From positions 34,431,492-34,495,491 of the forward strand of contig NC_080050.1 in the NCBI RefSeq assembly GCF_026212465.1: DNA of 64,000 nt, given 5' to 3'. The DNA comes from Amaranthus tricolor (Eukaryota > Streptophyta > Magnoliopsida > Caryophyllales > Amaranthaceae). The notes under the pieces are model-generated. The model was not told the DNA's origin. It did not search any database and worked only from the letters and a program-made list of their open reading frames with translations. The position numbers and the translations under genes are program-made. Below, piece after piece: positions 1-13,516 of the stretch (within the stretch, counting starts at the first letter, position 1; each line of letters starts with the position of its first letter).

Positions 1-674
1 TTTATGCGCAAAAGTGGCAAAAACGCTTAAAAACTCTTAAAATCGCAACTTAACACGTAATTTCTAGCATATGACTATGATTTTCAATTCTAACCACTTC
101 AATACAATAATATATAAAAAATAGTGTTGTGTGACAAGTTTGTGCAAAACAAACCAAGTTTGAACTACTTTATGCGCAAAAGTGGCAAAAACGCTTAAAA
201 ACCCTTAAAATCGCAACATAACACGTAATTTCTAGCATATGACTAATTTCAATTCTAACCCATTCAACACAATAATATATACCAAATAGTGTTGTGTGCC
301 AAGTTTCGTGCAAAACAAACCAAGTTTGAGCTACTTTAAGAGCAAAAGTTGAAAAAACGCTTAAAAACCCTTATAATCGCAACTTAACACGTAATTTCTA
401 GCATATGACTATAATTTTTAATTCTAACCACTTCAACGAAATTATATTTACCAAATAGTGTTGTGTGCAATGTTTCGTGCAAAACAAACCAAGTTTGAGC
501 TACTTTTTGCGCAAAAGTGGAAAAAACGCTTAAAAAAACCTTTAAAATAGCAACTTCACACATAATTTCTAGCATATGACTATGCTTTTCAATTCTAACA
601 ACTTCAACACAATAAAATATACCAAATAGTGTTGTTTGCCAAGTTTCGTGCAAAACAAACCAAGTTTGAGCCAC
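1..674. repeat. Partial higher-order repeat, four monomers
   Basis: Four monomers starting at 1, 169, 335 and 504. Their order of types (AAAAAATAGTG-type, CATATGACTAATTTC-type, TTTAAG-start, TTTTTGCGC-start) matches the first monomers of the 7-monomer unit that follows at 675. The third monomer starts TTTAAGAGC rather than TTTAAGCGC, a variant seen again near 15394, 22279 and 26668, so this end is related to the later super-repeats as well as to the 1.18-kb unit. Confidence 0.75.
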
Positions 675-1857
675 TTTATGCGCAAAAGTGGCAAAAACGC
701 TTAAAAACTCTTAAAATCGCAACTTAACACGTAATTTCTAGCATATGACTATGATTTTCAATTCTAACCACTTCAATACAATAATATATAAAAAATAGTG
801 TTGTGTCACAAGTTTTGTGCAAAACAAACCAAGTTTGAACTACTTTATGCGCAAAAGTGGCAAAAACGCTTAAAAACCCTTAAAATCGCAACATAACACG
901 TAATTTCTAGCATATGACTAATTTCAATTCTAACCCATTCAACACAATAATATATACCAAGTAGTGTTGTGTGCCAAGTTTCGTGCAAAAAAAAACCAAG
1001 TTTGAGCTACTTTAAGCGCAAAAGTTGAAAAAAACGCTTAAAAACCCTTATAATCGCAACTTAACACGTAATTTCTAGCATATGATTATAATTTTTAATT
1101 CTAACCACTTCAACGAAATTATATTTACCAAATAGTGTTGTGTGCAATGTTTCGTGCAAAACCAACCAAGTTTGAGCTACTTTTTGCGCAAAAGTGGAAA
1201 AAACGCTTAAAAAAACCTTTAAAATAGCAACTTCACACATAATTTCTAGCATATGACTATGCTTTTCAATTCTAACAACATCAACACATACCAAATAGTG
1301 TTGTGTGCCAAGTTTCGTGCAAAACAAACCAAGTTTGAGCTACTTTATGCGCAAAAGTGGCAAAAACGCCTAAAAACTCTTAAAATCGCAACTTAACACG
1401 TATTTTCTAGCATATGACTATAATTTTCAATTCTAACCACTTCAACGCAATAATATTTACCAAATAGTGTTGTGTGCAATGTTTTGTGCAAAACAAACCA
1501 AGTTTGAGCTACTTTATGCGCAAAAGATGAAAAAAACGCTTAAAAAAACCTTTAAAATCGCAACTTCACACATAATTTCTAGCATATGACTATGCTTTTC
1601 AATTCTAACAACTTCAACACAATAATATATATACCAAATAGTGTTGTGTGCCAAGTTTCGTGCAAAACAAACCAAGTTTGAGCTACTTTTTGCGCAAAAG
1701 TGGAAAAAACGCTTAAAAAAACCTTTAAAATAGCAACTTCACACATAATTTCTAGCATATGACTATGCTTTTCAATTCTAACAACTTCAACACAATAAAA
1801 TATACCAAATAGTGTTGTTTGCCAAGTTTCGTGCAAAACAAACCAAGTTTGAGCCAC
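675..1857. repeat. 1.18-kb 7-monomer HOR, copy 1
   Basis: Seven monomers start at 675, 844, 1011, 1181, 1344, 1513 and 1687. The unit is 1183 bp. The monomer at 1181 is short (163 bp) because it reads CAACATCAACACATACC where its relatives have CTTCAACACAATAATATATACC; this marks the unit and recurs at the same position in every copy. Confidence 0.9.
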
Positions 1858-3039
1858 TTTATGCGCAAAAGTGGCAAAAACGCTTAAAAACTCTTAAAAT
1901 CGCAACTTAACACGTAATTTCTAGCATATGACTATGATTTTCAATTCTAACCACTTCAATACAATAATATATAAAAAATAGTGTTGTGTCACAAGTTTTG
2001 TGCAAAACAAACCAAGTTTGAACTACTTTATGCGCAAAAGTGGCAAAAACGCTTAAAAACCCTTAAAATCGCAACATAACACGTAATTTCTAGCATATGA
2101 CTAATTTCAATTCTAACCCATTCAACACAATAATATATACCAAGTAGTGTTGTGTGCCAAGTTTCGTGCAAAAAAAACCAAGTTTGAGCTACTTTAAGCG
2201 CAAAAGTTGAAAAAACGCTTAAAAAACCCTTATAATCGCAACTTAACACGTAATTTCTAGCATATGACTATAATTTTTAATTCTAACCACTTCAACGAAA
2301 TTATATTTACCAAATAGTGTTGTGTGCAATGTTTCGTGCAAAACAAACCAAGTTTGAGCTACTTTTTGCGCAAAAGTGGAAAAAAACGCTTAAAAAAACC
2401 TTTAAAATAGCAACTTCACACATAATTTCTAGCATATGACTATGCTTTTCAATTCTAACAACATCAACACATACCAAATAGTGTTGTGTGCCAAGTTTCG
2501 TGCAAAACAAACCAAGTTTGAGCTACTTTATGCGCAAAAGTGGCAAAAACGCCTAAAAACTCTTAAAATCGCAACTTAACACGTATTTTCTAGCATATGA
2601 CTATAATTTTCAATTCTAACCACTTCAACGCAATAATATTTACCAAATAGTGTTGTGTGCAATGTTTTGTGCAAAACAAACCAAGTTTGAGCTACTTTAT
2701 GCGCAAAAGATGAAAAAACGCTTAAAAAAACCTTTAAAATCGCAACTTCACACATAATTTCTAGCATATGACTATGCTTTTCAATTCTAACAACTTCAAC
2801 ACAATAATATATATACCAAATAGTGTTGTGTGCCAAGTTTCGTGCAAAACAAACCAAGTTTGAGCTACTTTTTGCGCAAAAGTGGAAAAAACGCTTAAAA
2901 AAACCTTTAAAATAGCAACTTCACACATAATTTCTAGCATATGACTATGCTTTTCAATTCTAACAACTTCAACACAATAAAATATACCAAATAGTGTTGT
3001 TTGCCAAGTTTCGTGCAAAACAAACCAAGTTTGAGCCAC
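1858..3039. repeat. 1.18-kb 7-monomer HOR, copy 2
   Basis: 1182 bp, nearly identical to the preceding and following copies; differences are scattered substitutions and 1-bp length changes in A-runs. Such homogeneity points to recent amplification. Confidence 0.9.
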
Positions 3040-4219
3040 TTTATGCGCAAAAGTGGCAAAAACGCTTAAAAACTCTTAAAATCGCAACTTCACACGTAAT
3101 TTCTAGCATATGACTATGATTTTCAATTCTAACCACTTCAATACAATAATATATAAAAAATAGTGTTGTGTCACAAGTTTTGTGCAAAACAAACCAAGTT
3201 TGAACTACTTTATGCGCAAAAGTGGCAAAAACGCTTAAAAACCCTTAAAATCGCAACATAACACGTAATTTCTAGCATATGACTAATTTCAATTCTAACC
3301 CATTCAACACAATAATATATACCAAGTAGTGTTGTGTGCCAAGTTTCGTGCAAAAAAAACCAAGTTTGAGCTACTTTAAGCGCAAAAGTTGAAAAAACGC
3401 TTAAAAACCCTTATAATCGCAACTTAACACGTAATTTCTAGCATATGACTATAATTTTTAATTCTAACCACTTCAACGAAATTATATTTACCAAATAGTG
3501 TTGTGTGCAATGTTTCGTGCAAAACAAACCAAGTTTGAGCTACTTTTTGCGCAAAAGTGGAAAAAACGCTTAAAAAAACCTTTAAAATAGCAACTTCACA
3601 CATAATTTCTAGCATATGACTATGCTTTTCAATTCTAACAACATCAACACATACCAAATAGTGTTGTGTGCCAAGTTTCGTGCAAAACAAACCAAGTTTG
3701 AGCTACTTTATGCGCAAAAGTGGCAAAAACGCCTAAAAACTCTTAAAATCGCAACTTAACACGTATTTTCTAGCATATGACTATAATTTTCAATTCTAAC
3801 CACTTCAACGCAATAATATTTACCAAATAGTGTTGTGTGCAATGTTTTGTGCAAAACAAACCAAGTTTGAGCTACTTTATGCGCAAAAGATGAAAAAACG
3901 CTTAAAAAAACCTTTAAAATCGCAACTTCACACATAATTTCTAGCATATGACTATGCTTTTCAATTCTAACAACTTCAACACAATAATATATATACCAAA
4001 TAGTGTTGTGTGCCAAGTTTCGTGCAAAACAAACCAAGTTTGAGCTACTTTTTGCGCAAAAGTGGAAAAAACGCTTAAAAAAACCTTTAAAATAGCAACT
4101 TCACACATAATTTCTAGCATATGACTATGCTTTTCAATTCTAACAACTTCAACACAATAAAATATACCAAATAGTGTTGTTTGCCAAGTTTCGTGCAAAA
4201 CAAACCAAGTTTGAGCCAC
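3040..4219. repeat. 1.18-kb 7-monomer HOR, copy 3
   Basis: 1180 bp. It differs from copy 2 at only a few places, for example CTTCACACG near 3090 where copy 2 has CTTAACACG. Confidence 0.9.
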
Positions 4220-5228
4220 TTTATGCGCAAAAGTGGCAAAAACGCTTAAAAACTCTTAAAATCGCAACTTAACACGTAATTTCTAGCATATGACTATGAT
4301 TTTCAATTCTAACCACTTCAATACAATAATATATAAAAAATAGTGTTGTGTCACAAGTTTTGTGCAAAACAAACCAAGTTTGAACTACTTTATGCGCAAA
4401 AGTGGAAAAAACGCTTAAAAACCCTTAAAATCGCAACATAACACGTAATTTCTAGCATATGACTAATTTCAATTCTAACCCATTCAACACAATAATATAT
4501 ACCAAGTAGTGTTGTGTGCAAAGTTTCGTGCAAAAAAAACCAAGTTTGAGCTACTTTAAGCGCAAAAGTTGAAAAAACGCTTAAAAACCCTTATAATCGC
4601 AACTTAACACGTAATTTCTAGCATATGACTATAATTTTTAATTCTAACCACTTCAACGAAATTATATTTACCAAATAGTGTTGTGTGCAATGTTTCGTGC
4701 AAAACAAACCAAGTTTGAGCTACTTTTTGCGCAAAAGTGGAAAAAACGCTTAAAAAAACCTTTAAAATAGCAACTTCACACATAATTTCTAGCATATGAC
4801 TATGCTTTTCAATTCTAACAACATCAACACATACCAAATAGTGTTGTGTGCCAAGTTTCGTGCAAAACAAACCAAGTTTGAGCTACTTTATGCGCAAAAG
4901 TGGCAAAAACGCCTAAAAACTCTTAAAATCGCAACTTAACACGTATTTTCTAGCATATGACTATAATTTTCAATTCTAACCACTTCAACGCAATAATATT
5001 TACCAAATAGTGTTGTGTGCAATGTTTTGTGCAAAACAAACCAAGTTTGAGCTACTTTATGCGCAAAAGATGAAAAAACGCTTAAAAAAACCTTTAAAAT
5101 CGCAACTTCACACATAATTTCTAGTATATGACTATGCTTTTCAATTCTAACAACTTCAACACAATAATATATATACCAAATAGTGTTGTGTGCCAAGTTT
5201 CGTGCAAAACAAACCAAGTTTGAGCTAC
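4220..5228. repeat. 1.18-kb 7-monomer HOR, copy 4, truncated
   Basis: Six of the seven monomers are present. After about 5228 the next monomer has a CTTATGCGC start and a TTTTAGATTCTAACC core instead of the seventh monomer, so the array switches here to the longer super-repeat. Confidence 0.85.
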
Positions 5229-8200
5229 CTTATGCGCAAAAGTGGCAAAAACGCTTAAAAACTCTTAAAATCGCAACTTAACACGTAATTTCTAGCATAT
5301 GACTATGATTTTAGATTCTAACCACTTCAATATAATAATATATAAAAAATAGTGTTTTGTGCCAAATTTCGTGCAAAACAAAAGAAGTTTGAACTACTTT
5401 ATGCGCAAAAGTGGCCAAAACGCTTAAAAATCCTTAAAATCGCAACTTAACACGTAATTCTTGCATATGACTATGAATTTCAAGTCTAACCCATTCAACA
5501 CAATAATATATACCAAATAGAGTTGTGTGCCAAGTTTCGTGCAAAACAAACCAAGTTTGAACTACTTTATGCGCAAAAGTGGCAAAAACGCTTAAAAACC
5601 CTTAAAATCGCAACTTAACACGTAATTTCTAGCATGTGACATGATTTTCAATTCTAACCACTTCAATACAATAATATATAAAAAATAGTGTTGTGTGACA
5701 AGTTTCGTGCAAAACAAACCAAGTTTGAACTACTTTATGCGCAAAAGTGGCAAAAACGCTTAAAAACCCTTAAAATCGCAACATAACACGTAATTTCTAG
5801 CATATGACTAATTTCAATTCTAACCCATTCAACACAATAATATATACCAAATAGTGCTGTGTGCCAAGTTTCGTGCAAAACAAACCAAGTTTGAGCTACT
5901 TTAAGCGCAAAAGTTGAAAAAAACGCTTAAAAACCCTTATAATCGCAACTTAACACGTAATTTCTAGCATATGACTATAATTTTCAATTCTAACCACTTC
6001 AACGAAATTATATTTACCAAATAGTGTTGGGTGCAATGTTTCGTGCAAAACAAACCAAGTTTGAGCTACTTTTTGCGCAAAAGTGGAAAAAACGCTTAAA
6101 AAAACCTTTAAAATAGCAACTTCACACATAATTTCTAGCATATGACTATGCTTTTCAATTCTAACAACTTCAACACAATAATATATACCAAATAGTGTTC
6201 TGTGCCAAGTTTCGTGCAAAACAAAACTTTATGCGCAAAAGTGGCAAAAACGCTTAAAAACTCTTAAAATCGCAACTTAACACGTAATTTCTAGCATATG
6301 ACTATGATTTTCAATTCTAACCACTTCAATACAATAATATATAAAAAATAGTGTTGTGTGACAAGTATCGTGCAAAACAAACCAAGTTTGAACTACTTTA
6401 TGCGCAAAAATGGCAAAAACGCTTAAAAACCCTTAAAATCGCAACATATCACGTAATTTCTAGCATATGACTAATTTCAATTCTAACCCATTCAACACAA
6501 TAATATATACCAAATAGTGTTGTGTGCCAAGTTTCGTGCAAAACAAACCAAGTTTGAGCTACTTTAAGCGCAAAAGTTGAAAAAACGCTTAAAACCCTTA
6601 TAATCGCAACTTAACACGTAATTTCTAGCATATGACTATAATTTTCAATTCTAACCACTTCAACGAAATTATATTTACCAAATAGTGTTGTGTGCAATGT
6701 TTCGTGCAAAACAAACCAAGTTTGAGCTACTTTTTGCGCAAAAGTGGAAAAAACGCTTAAAAGAACCTTTAAAATAGCAACTTCACACATAATTTCTAGC
6801 ATATGACTATGCTTTTCAATTCTAACAACTTCAACACAATAATATATACCAAATAGTGTTGTGTGCCAAGTTTCGTACAAAACAAACCAAGTTTGAGCTA
6901 CTTTATGCGCAAAAGTGGCAAAAACGCCTTAAAACTCTTAAAATCGCAACTTAACACGTAATTTCTAGCATATGACTATAATTTTCAATTCTAACCACTT
7001 CAACGCAATAATATTTACCAAATAGTGTTGTGTGCAATGTTTCGTGCAAAACAAACCAAGTTTGAGCTACTTTATGCGCAAAAGTGGAAAAAACGCTTAA
7101 AAAAACCTTTTAAATCGCAACTTCACACATAATTTCTAGCATATGACTATGCTTTTTAATTCTAACAACTTCAACACAATAATATATATACCAAATAGTG
7201 TTGTGTGCCAAGTTTCGTGCAAAACAAACCAAGTTTGAGCTACCTTATGCGCAAAAGTGGCAAAAACGCTTAAAAACTCTTAAAATCGCAACTTAACACG
7301 TAATTTCTAGCATATGACTATGATTTTAGATTCTAACCACTTCAATATAATAATATATAAAAAATAGTGTTTTGTGTCAAATTTCGTGCAAAACAAACCA
7401 AGTTTGAACTACTTTATGCGCAAAAGTGGCCAAAAGGCTTAAAAACCCTTAAAAACGCAACTTAACACGTAATTCTTGCATATGACTATGAATTTCAAGT
7501 CTAACCCATTCAACACAATAATATATGCCAAATAGTGTTGTGTGCCAAGTTTCGTGCAAAACAAACCAAGTTTGAGCTACTTTATGCGCAAAAGTGGCAA
7601 AAACGCTTAAAAACTCTTAAAATCGCAACTTAACACGTAATTTCTAGCATATGACTATGATTTTCAATTCTAACCACTTCAATACAATAATATATAAAAA
7701 GTAGTGTTGTGTGACAAGTTTCGTGCAAAACAAACCAAGTTGAACTACTTTATGCGCAAAAGTGGCAAAAACGCTTAAAAACCCTTAAAATCGCAACTTA
7801 ACACGTAATTTCTAGCATGTGACATGATTTTCAATTCTAACCACTTCAATACAATAATAAATAAAAAATAGTGTTGTGTGACAAGTTTCGTGCAAAACAA
7901 ACCAAGTTTGAACTACTTTATGCGCAAAAGTGGCAAAAACGCTTAAAAACCCTTAAAATCGCAACATAACACGTAATTTCTAGCATATGATTAATTTCAA
8001 TTCTAACCCATTCAACACAATAATATATACCAAATAGTGTTGTGTGCCAAGTTTCGTGCAAAACAAACCAAGTTTGAGCTACTTTAAGCGCAAAAGTTGA
8101 AAAAACGCTTAAAAACCCTTATAATCACAACTTAACACGTAATTTCTAGCATATGACTATAATTTTCAATTCTAACCACTTAAACGAAATTATATTTACC

Positions 8201-9432
8201 AAATAGTGTTGTGTGCAATGTTTCGTGCAAAACAAACCAAGTTTGAGCTACTTTTTGCGCAAAAGTGGAAAAAACGCTTAAAAAAACCTTTAAAATAGCA
8301 ACTTCACACATAATTTCTAGCATATGACTATGCTTTTCAATTCTAACAACTTCAACACAATAATATATACCAAATAGTGTTGTTTGCCAAGTTTCGTGCA
8401 AAACAAACCAAGTTTGAGCCACTTTATGCGCAAAAGTGGCATAAACGCTTAAAAACTCTTAAAATCGCAACTTAACACGTAATTTCTAGCATATGACTAT
8501 GATTTTCAATTCTAACCACTTCAATACAATAATATATAAAAAATAGTGTTGTGTGACAAGTTTTGTGCAAAACAAACCAAGTTTGAACTACTTTATGCGC
8601 AAAAGTGGCAAAAACGCTTAAAAACCCTTAAAATCGCAACATAACACGTAATTTCTAGCATATGACTAATTTCAATTCTAACCCATTCAACACAATAATA
8701 TATACCAAATAGTGTTGTGTGCCAAGTTTCGTGCAAAACAAACCAAGTTTGAGCTACTTTAAGCGCAAAAGTTGAAAAAACGCTTAAAAACCCTTATAAT
8801 CGCAACTTAACACGTAATTTCTAGCATATGACTATAATTTTTAATTCTAACCACTTCAACGAAATTATATTTACCAAATAGTGTTGTGTGCAATGTTTCG
8901 TGCAAAACAAACCAAGTTTGAGCTACTTTTTGCGCAAAAGTGGAAAAAACGCTTAAAAAAACCTTTAAAATAGCAACTTCACACATAATTTCTAGCATAT
9001 GACTATGCTTTTCAATTCTAACAACATCAACACATACCAAATAGTGTTGTGTGCCAAGTTTCGTGCAAAACAAACCAAGTTTGAGCTACTTTATGCGCAA
9101 AAGTGGCGAAAACGCCTAAAAACTCTTAAAATCGCAACTTAACACGTAATTTCTAGCATATGACTATAATTTTCAATTCTAACCACTTCAACGCAATAAT
9201 ATTTACCAAATAGTGTTGTGTGCAATGTTTTGTGCAAAACAAACCAAGTTTGAGCTACTTTATGCGCAAAAGTGGAAAAAACGCTTAAAAAAAACCTTTA
9301 AAATCGCAACTTCACACATAATTTCTAGCATATGACTATGCTTTTCAATTCTAACAACTTCAACACAATAATATATATACCAAATAGTGTTGTATGCCAA
9401 GTTTCCTGCAAAACAAACCAAGTTTGAGCTAC
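5229..9432. repeat. 4.2-kb super-repeat, copy 1 (about 25 monomers)
   Basis: Begins with the CTTATGCGC-start, TAGATTCTAACC-core monomer, a marker that also occurs at 7244 within the unit. Further markers are CAAGTCTAACCCATTC monomers with a shortened CGTAATTCTTGCATATG block, and CTAGCATGTGACATGATTTTC monomers. The same order returns 4204 bp later, for example near 5950 and 10153. Confidence 0.75.
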
Positions 9433-12400
9433 CTTATGCGCAAAAGTGGCAAAAACGCTTAAAAACTCTTAAAATCGCAACTTAACACGTAATTTCTAGC
9501 ATATGACTATGATTTTAGATTCTAACCACTTCAATATAATAATATATAAAAAATAGTGTTTTGTGCCAAATTTCGTGCAAAACAAAAGAAGTTTGAACTA
9601 CTTTATGCGGAAAAGTGGCCAAAACGCTTAAAAACCCTTAAAATCGCAACTTAACACGTAATTCTTGCATATGACTATGAATTTCAAGTCTAACCCATTC
9701 AACACAATAATATATACCAAATAGAGTTGTGTGCCAAGTTTCGTGCAAAACAAACCAAGTTTGAACTACTTTATGCGCAAAAGTGGCAAAAACGCTTAAA
9801 AACACTTAAAATCGCAACTTAACACGTAATTTCTAGCATGTGACATGATTTTCATTTCTAACCACTTCAATACAATAATATATAAAAAATAGTGTTGTGT
9901 GACAAGTTTCGTGCAAAACAAACCAAGTTTGAACTACTTTATGCGCAAAAGTGGCAAAAACGCTTAAAAACCCTTAAAATCGCAACATAACACGTAATTT
10001 CTAACATATGACTAATTTCAATTCTAACCCATTCAACACAATAATATATACCAAATAGTGCTGTGTGCCAAGTTTCGTGCAAAACAAACCAAGTTTGAGC
10101 TACTTTAAGCGCAAAAGTTGAAAAAACGCTTAAAAACCCTTATAATCGCAACTTAACACGTAATTTCTAGCATATGACTATAATTTTCAATTCTAACCAC
10201 TTCAACGAAATTATATTTACCAAATAGTGTTGTGTGCAATGTTTCGTGCAAAACAAACCAAGTTTGAGCTACTTTTTGCGCAAAAGTGGAAAAAACGCTT
10301 AAAAAAACCTTTAAAATAGCAACTTCACACATAATTTCTAGCATATGACTATGCTTTTCAATTCTAACACCTTCAACACAATAATATATACCAAATAGTG
10401 TTGTGTGCCAAGTTTCGTGCAAAACAAACCAAGTTTGAGCTACTTTTAATTGCGCAAAAGTGGCAAAAACGTTTAAAAACTCTTAAAATCGCAACTTAAC
10501 ACGTAATTTCTAGCATATGACTATGATTTTCAATTCTAACCACTTCAATACAATAATATTTAAAAAATAGTGTTGTGTGACAAGTTTCGTGCAAAACAAA
10601 CCAAGTTTGAACTACTATTATTGCGCAAAAATGGCAAAAACGCTTAAAAACCCTTAAAATCGCAACATATCACGTAATTTCTAGCATATGACTAATTTCA
10701 ATTCTAACCCATTCAACACAATAATATATACCAAATAGTGTTGTGTGCCAAGTTTCGTGCAAAACAAACCAAGTTTGAGCTACTTTAAGCGCAAAAGTTG
10801 AAAAAACGCTTAAAAAACCCTTATAATCGCAACTTAACACGTAATTTCTAGCATATGACTATAATTTTCAATTCTAACCACTTCAAACGAAATTATTTTT
10901 ACCAAATAGTGTTGTGTGCAATGTTTCGTGCAAAACAAACCAAGTTTGAGCTACTTTTTGTGCAAAAGTGGAAAAAAACGCTTAAAAGAACCTTTAAAAT
11001 AGCAACTTCAACCACATAATTTCTAGCATATGACTATGCTTTTCAATTCTAACAACTTCAACACAATAATATATACCAAATAGTGTTGTGTGCCAAGTTT
11101 CGTACAAAACAAACCAAGTTTGAGCTACTTTATGCGCAAAAGTGGAAAAAACGCTTAAAAAAACCTTTTAAATCGCAACTTCACACATAATTTCTAGCAT
11201 ATGACTATGCTTTTAATTCTAACAACTTCAACACAATAATATATATACCCAAATAGTGTTGTGTGCCAAGTTTCGTGCAAAACAAACCAAGTTTGAGCTA
11301 CCTTATGCGCAAAAGTGGCAAAAAACGCTTAAAAACTCTTAAAATCGCAACTTAACACGTAATTTCTAGCATATGACTATGATTTTAGATTCTAACCATC
11401 TTCAATATAATAATATATAAAAAATAGTGTTTGTGCCACATTTCGTGCAAAACAAACCAAGTTTGAACTACTTTATGCGCAAAAGTGGCCAAAACGCTTA
11501 AAAACCCTTAAATCGCAACTTAACACGTAATTCTTGGCATATGACTATGAATTTCAAGTCTAACCCATTCAACACAATAATATATGCCAAATAGTGTTGT
11601 GTGCCAAGTTTCGTGCAAAACAAACCAAGATTTGAGCTACTTTATGTGCAAAAGTGGCAAAAACGCTTAAAAAACTCTTAAAATCGCAACTTAACCACGT
11701 AATTTCTAGCATATGACTATGATTTTCAATTCTAACCACTTCAATACAATAATATATAAAAAGTAGTGTTGTGTGACAAGTTTCGTGCAAAACAAACCAA
11801 GTTTGAACTACTTTATGCGCAAAAGTGGCAAAAACGCTTATAAAACCCTTAAAATCGCAACTTAACACGTAATTTCTAGCATGTGAGATGATTTTCAATT
11901 CTAACCACTTCAATACAATAATAAATAAAAAATAGTGTTGTGTGACAAGTTTCGTGCAAAACAAACCAAGTTTGAACTACTTTATGCGCAAAAGTGGCAA
12001 AAACGCTTAAAAACCCTTAAAATCGCAACATAACAACGTAATTTCTAGCATATGACTAATTTCAATTCTAACCCATATCAACACAATAATATATACCAAA
12101 TAGTGTTGTGTGCCAAGTTTCGTGCAAAACAAACCAAGTTTTAGCTACTTTAAAGCGCAAAAGTTGAAAAAAACGCTTAAAAACCCTTATAAATCACAAC
12201 TTACCACGTAATTTCTAGCATATGACCATAAATTTCAATTCTAACCACTTAAACAAAATTATATTTACCAAATAGTGTTGTGTGCAATGTTTCGTGCAAA
12301 ACAAACCAAGTTTGAGCTTACTTTTTGCGCAAAAGTGGAAAAAAACGCTTAAAAAAACCTTTAAAATAGCAACTTCACACATAATTTCTAGCATATGACT

Positions 12401-13516
12401 ATGCTTTTCAATTCTAACAACTTCAACACAATAATATATACCAAATAGTGTTGTTTGCCAAGTTTCGTGCAAAACAAACCAAGTTTGAGCCACTTTATTG
12501 CGCAAAAGTGGCAAAAAACGCTTAAAAACTCTTAAATCGCAACTTAACACGTAATTCTAGCATTTGACTATGATTTTCAATTCTAACCACTTCAATACAA
12601 TAATATATAAAAAATAGTGTTGTGTGACATGTTTTGTGCAAAACAAACAAGTTTGAACTACTTATATGCGCAAAAGTGGCAAAAAACGCTTAAAAAACCC
12701 TTAAAATCGCAACATAACACGTAATTTCTAGCATATGGACTAATTTCAATTCTAACCCATTCAACACAATAATATATACCAAATAGTGTTGTGTGCCAAG
12801 TTCGTGCAAAACAAAACCAAGTTTGAGCTACTTTAAGCGCAAAAGTTGTAAAAAAACGCTTAAAAACCCTTATAATCGCAACTTAACACGTAATTTCTAG
12901 CATATGACTATAATTTTTAATTCTAACCACTTCAACGAAATTATATTTACCAAATAGTGTTGTGTGCAATGTTTCGTGCAAAACAAACCAAGTTTGAGCT
13001 ACTTTTTGCGCAAAAGTGGAAAAAACGCTTAAAAAAAACCTTTAAAATAGCAACTTCACACATAATTTCTAGCATATGACTATGCTTTTCAATTCTAACA
13101 ACATCAACACATACCAAATAGTGTTGTGTGCCAAGTTTCGTGCAAAACAAACCAAGTTTGAGCTACTTTTATGCGCAAAAGTGGCGAAAACGCCTAAAAA
13201 CTCTTAAAATCGCAACTTGACACCGTAATTTCTAGCATATGACTATAATTTTCAATTCTAACCCACTTCAAACGCAATAATATTTACCAAATAGTGTTGT
13301 GTGCAATGTTTTTGTGCAAAACAAACCAAGTTTGAGCTACTTTATGCGCAAAAGTGGAAAAAAACGCTTAAAAAAACCTTTAAAAATCGCACTTCACTAC
13401 ACATAATTTCTAGCATATGACTATGCTTTCAATTCTAACAACTTCAACACAATAATATATATACCAAATAGTGTTGTATGCCAAGTTCCGTGCAAAACAA
13501 ACCAAGTTTGAGCTAC
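9433..13516. repeat. 4.1-kb super-repeat, copy 2 (one monomer fewer)
   Basis: Repeats the 5229-9432 order but is 4084 bp. One monomer present in copy 1 (about 6900-7070, with the GCCTTAAAACTC variant) is missing near 11110-11130, where GTACAAAACAAACC is followed directly by the GTGGAAAAAACGC monomer. From about 10440 onward the copy is also peppered with 1-3 bp indels. Confidence 0.75.
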
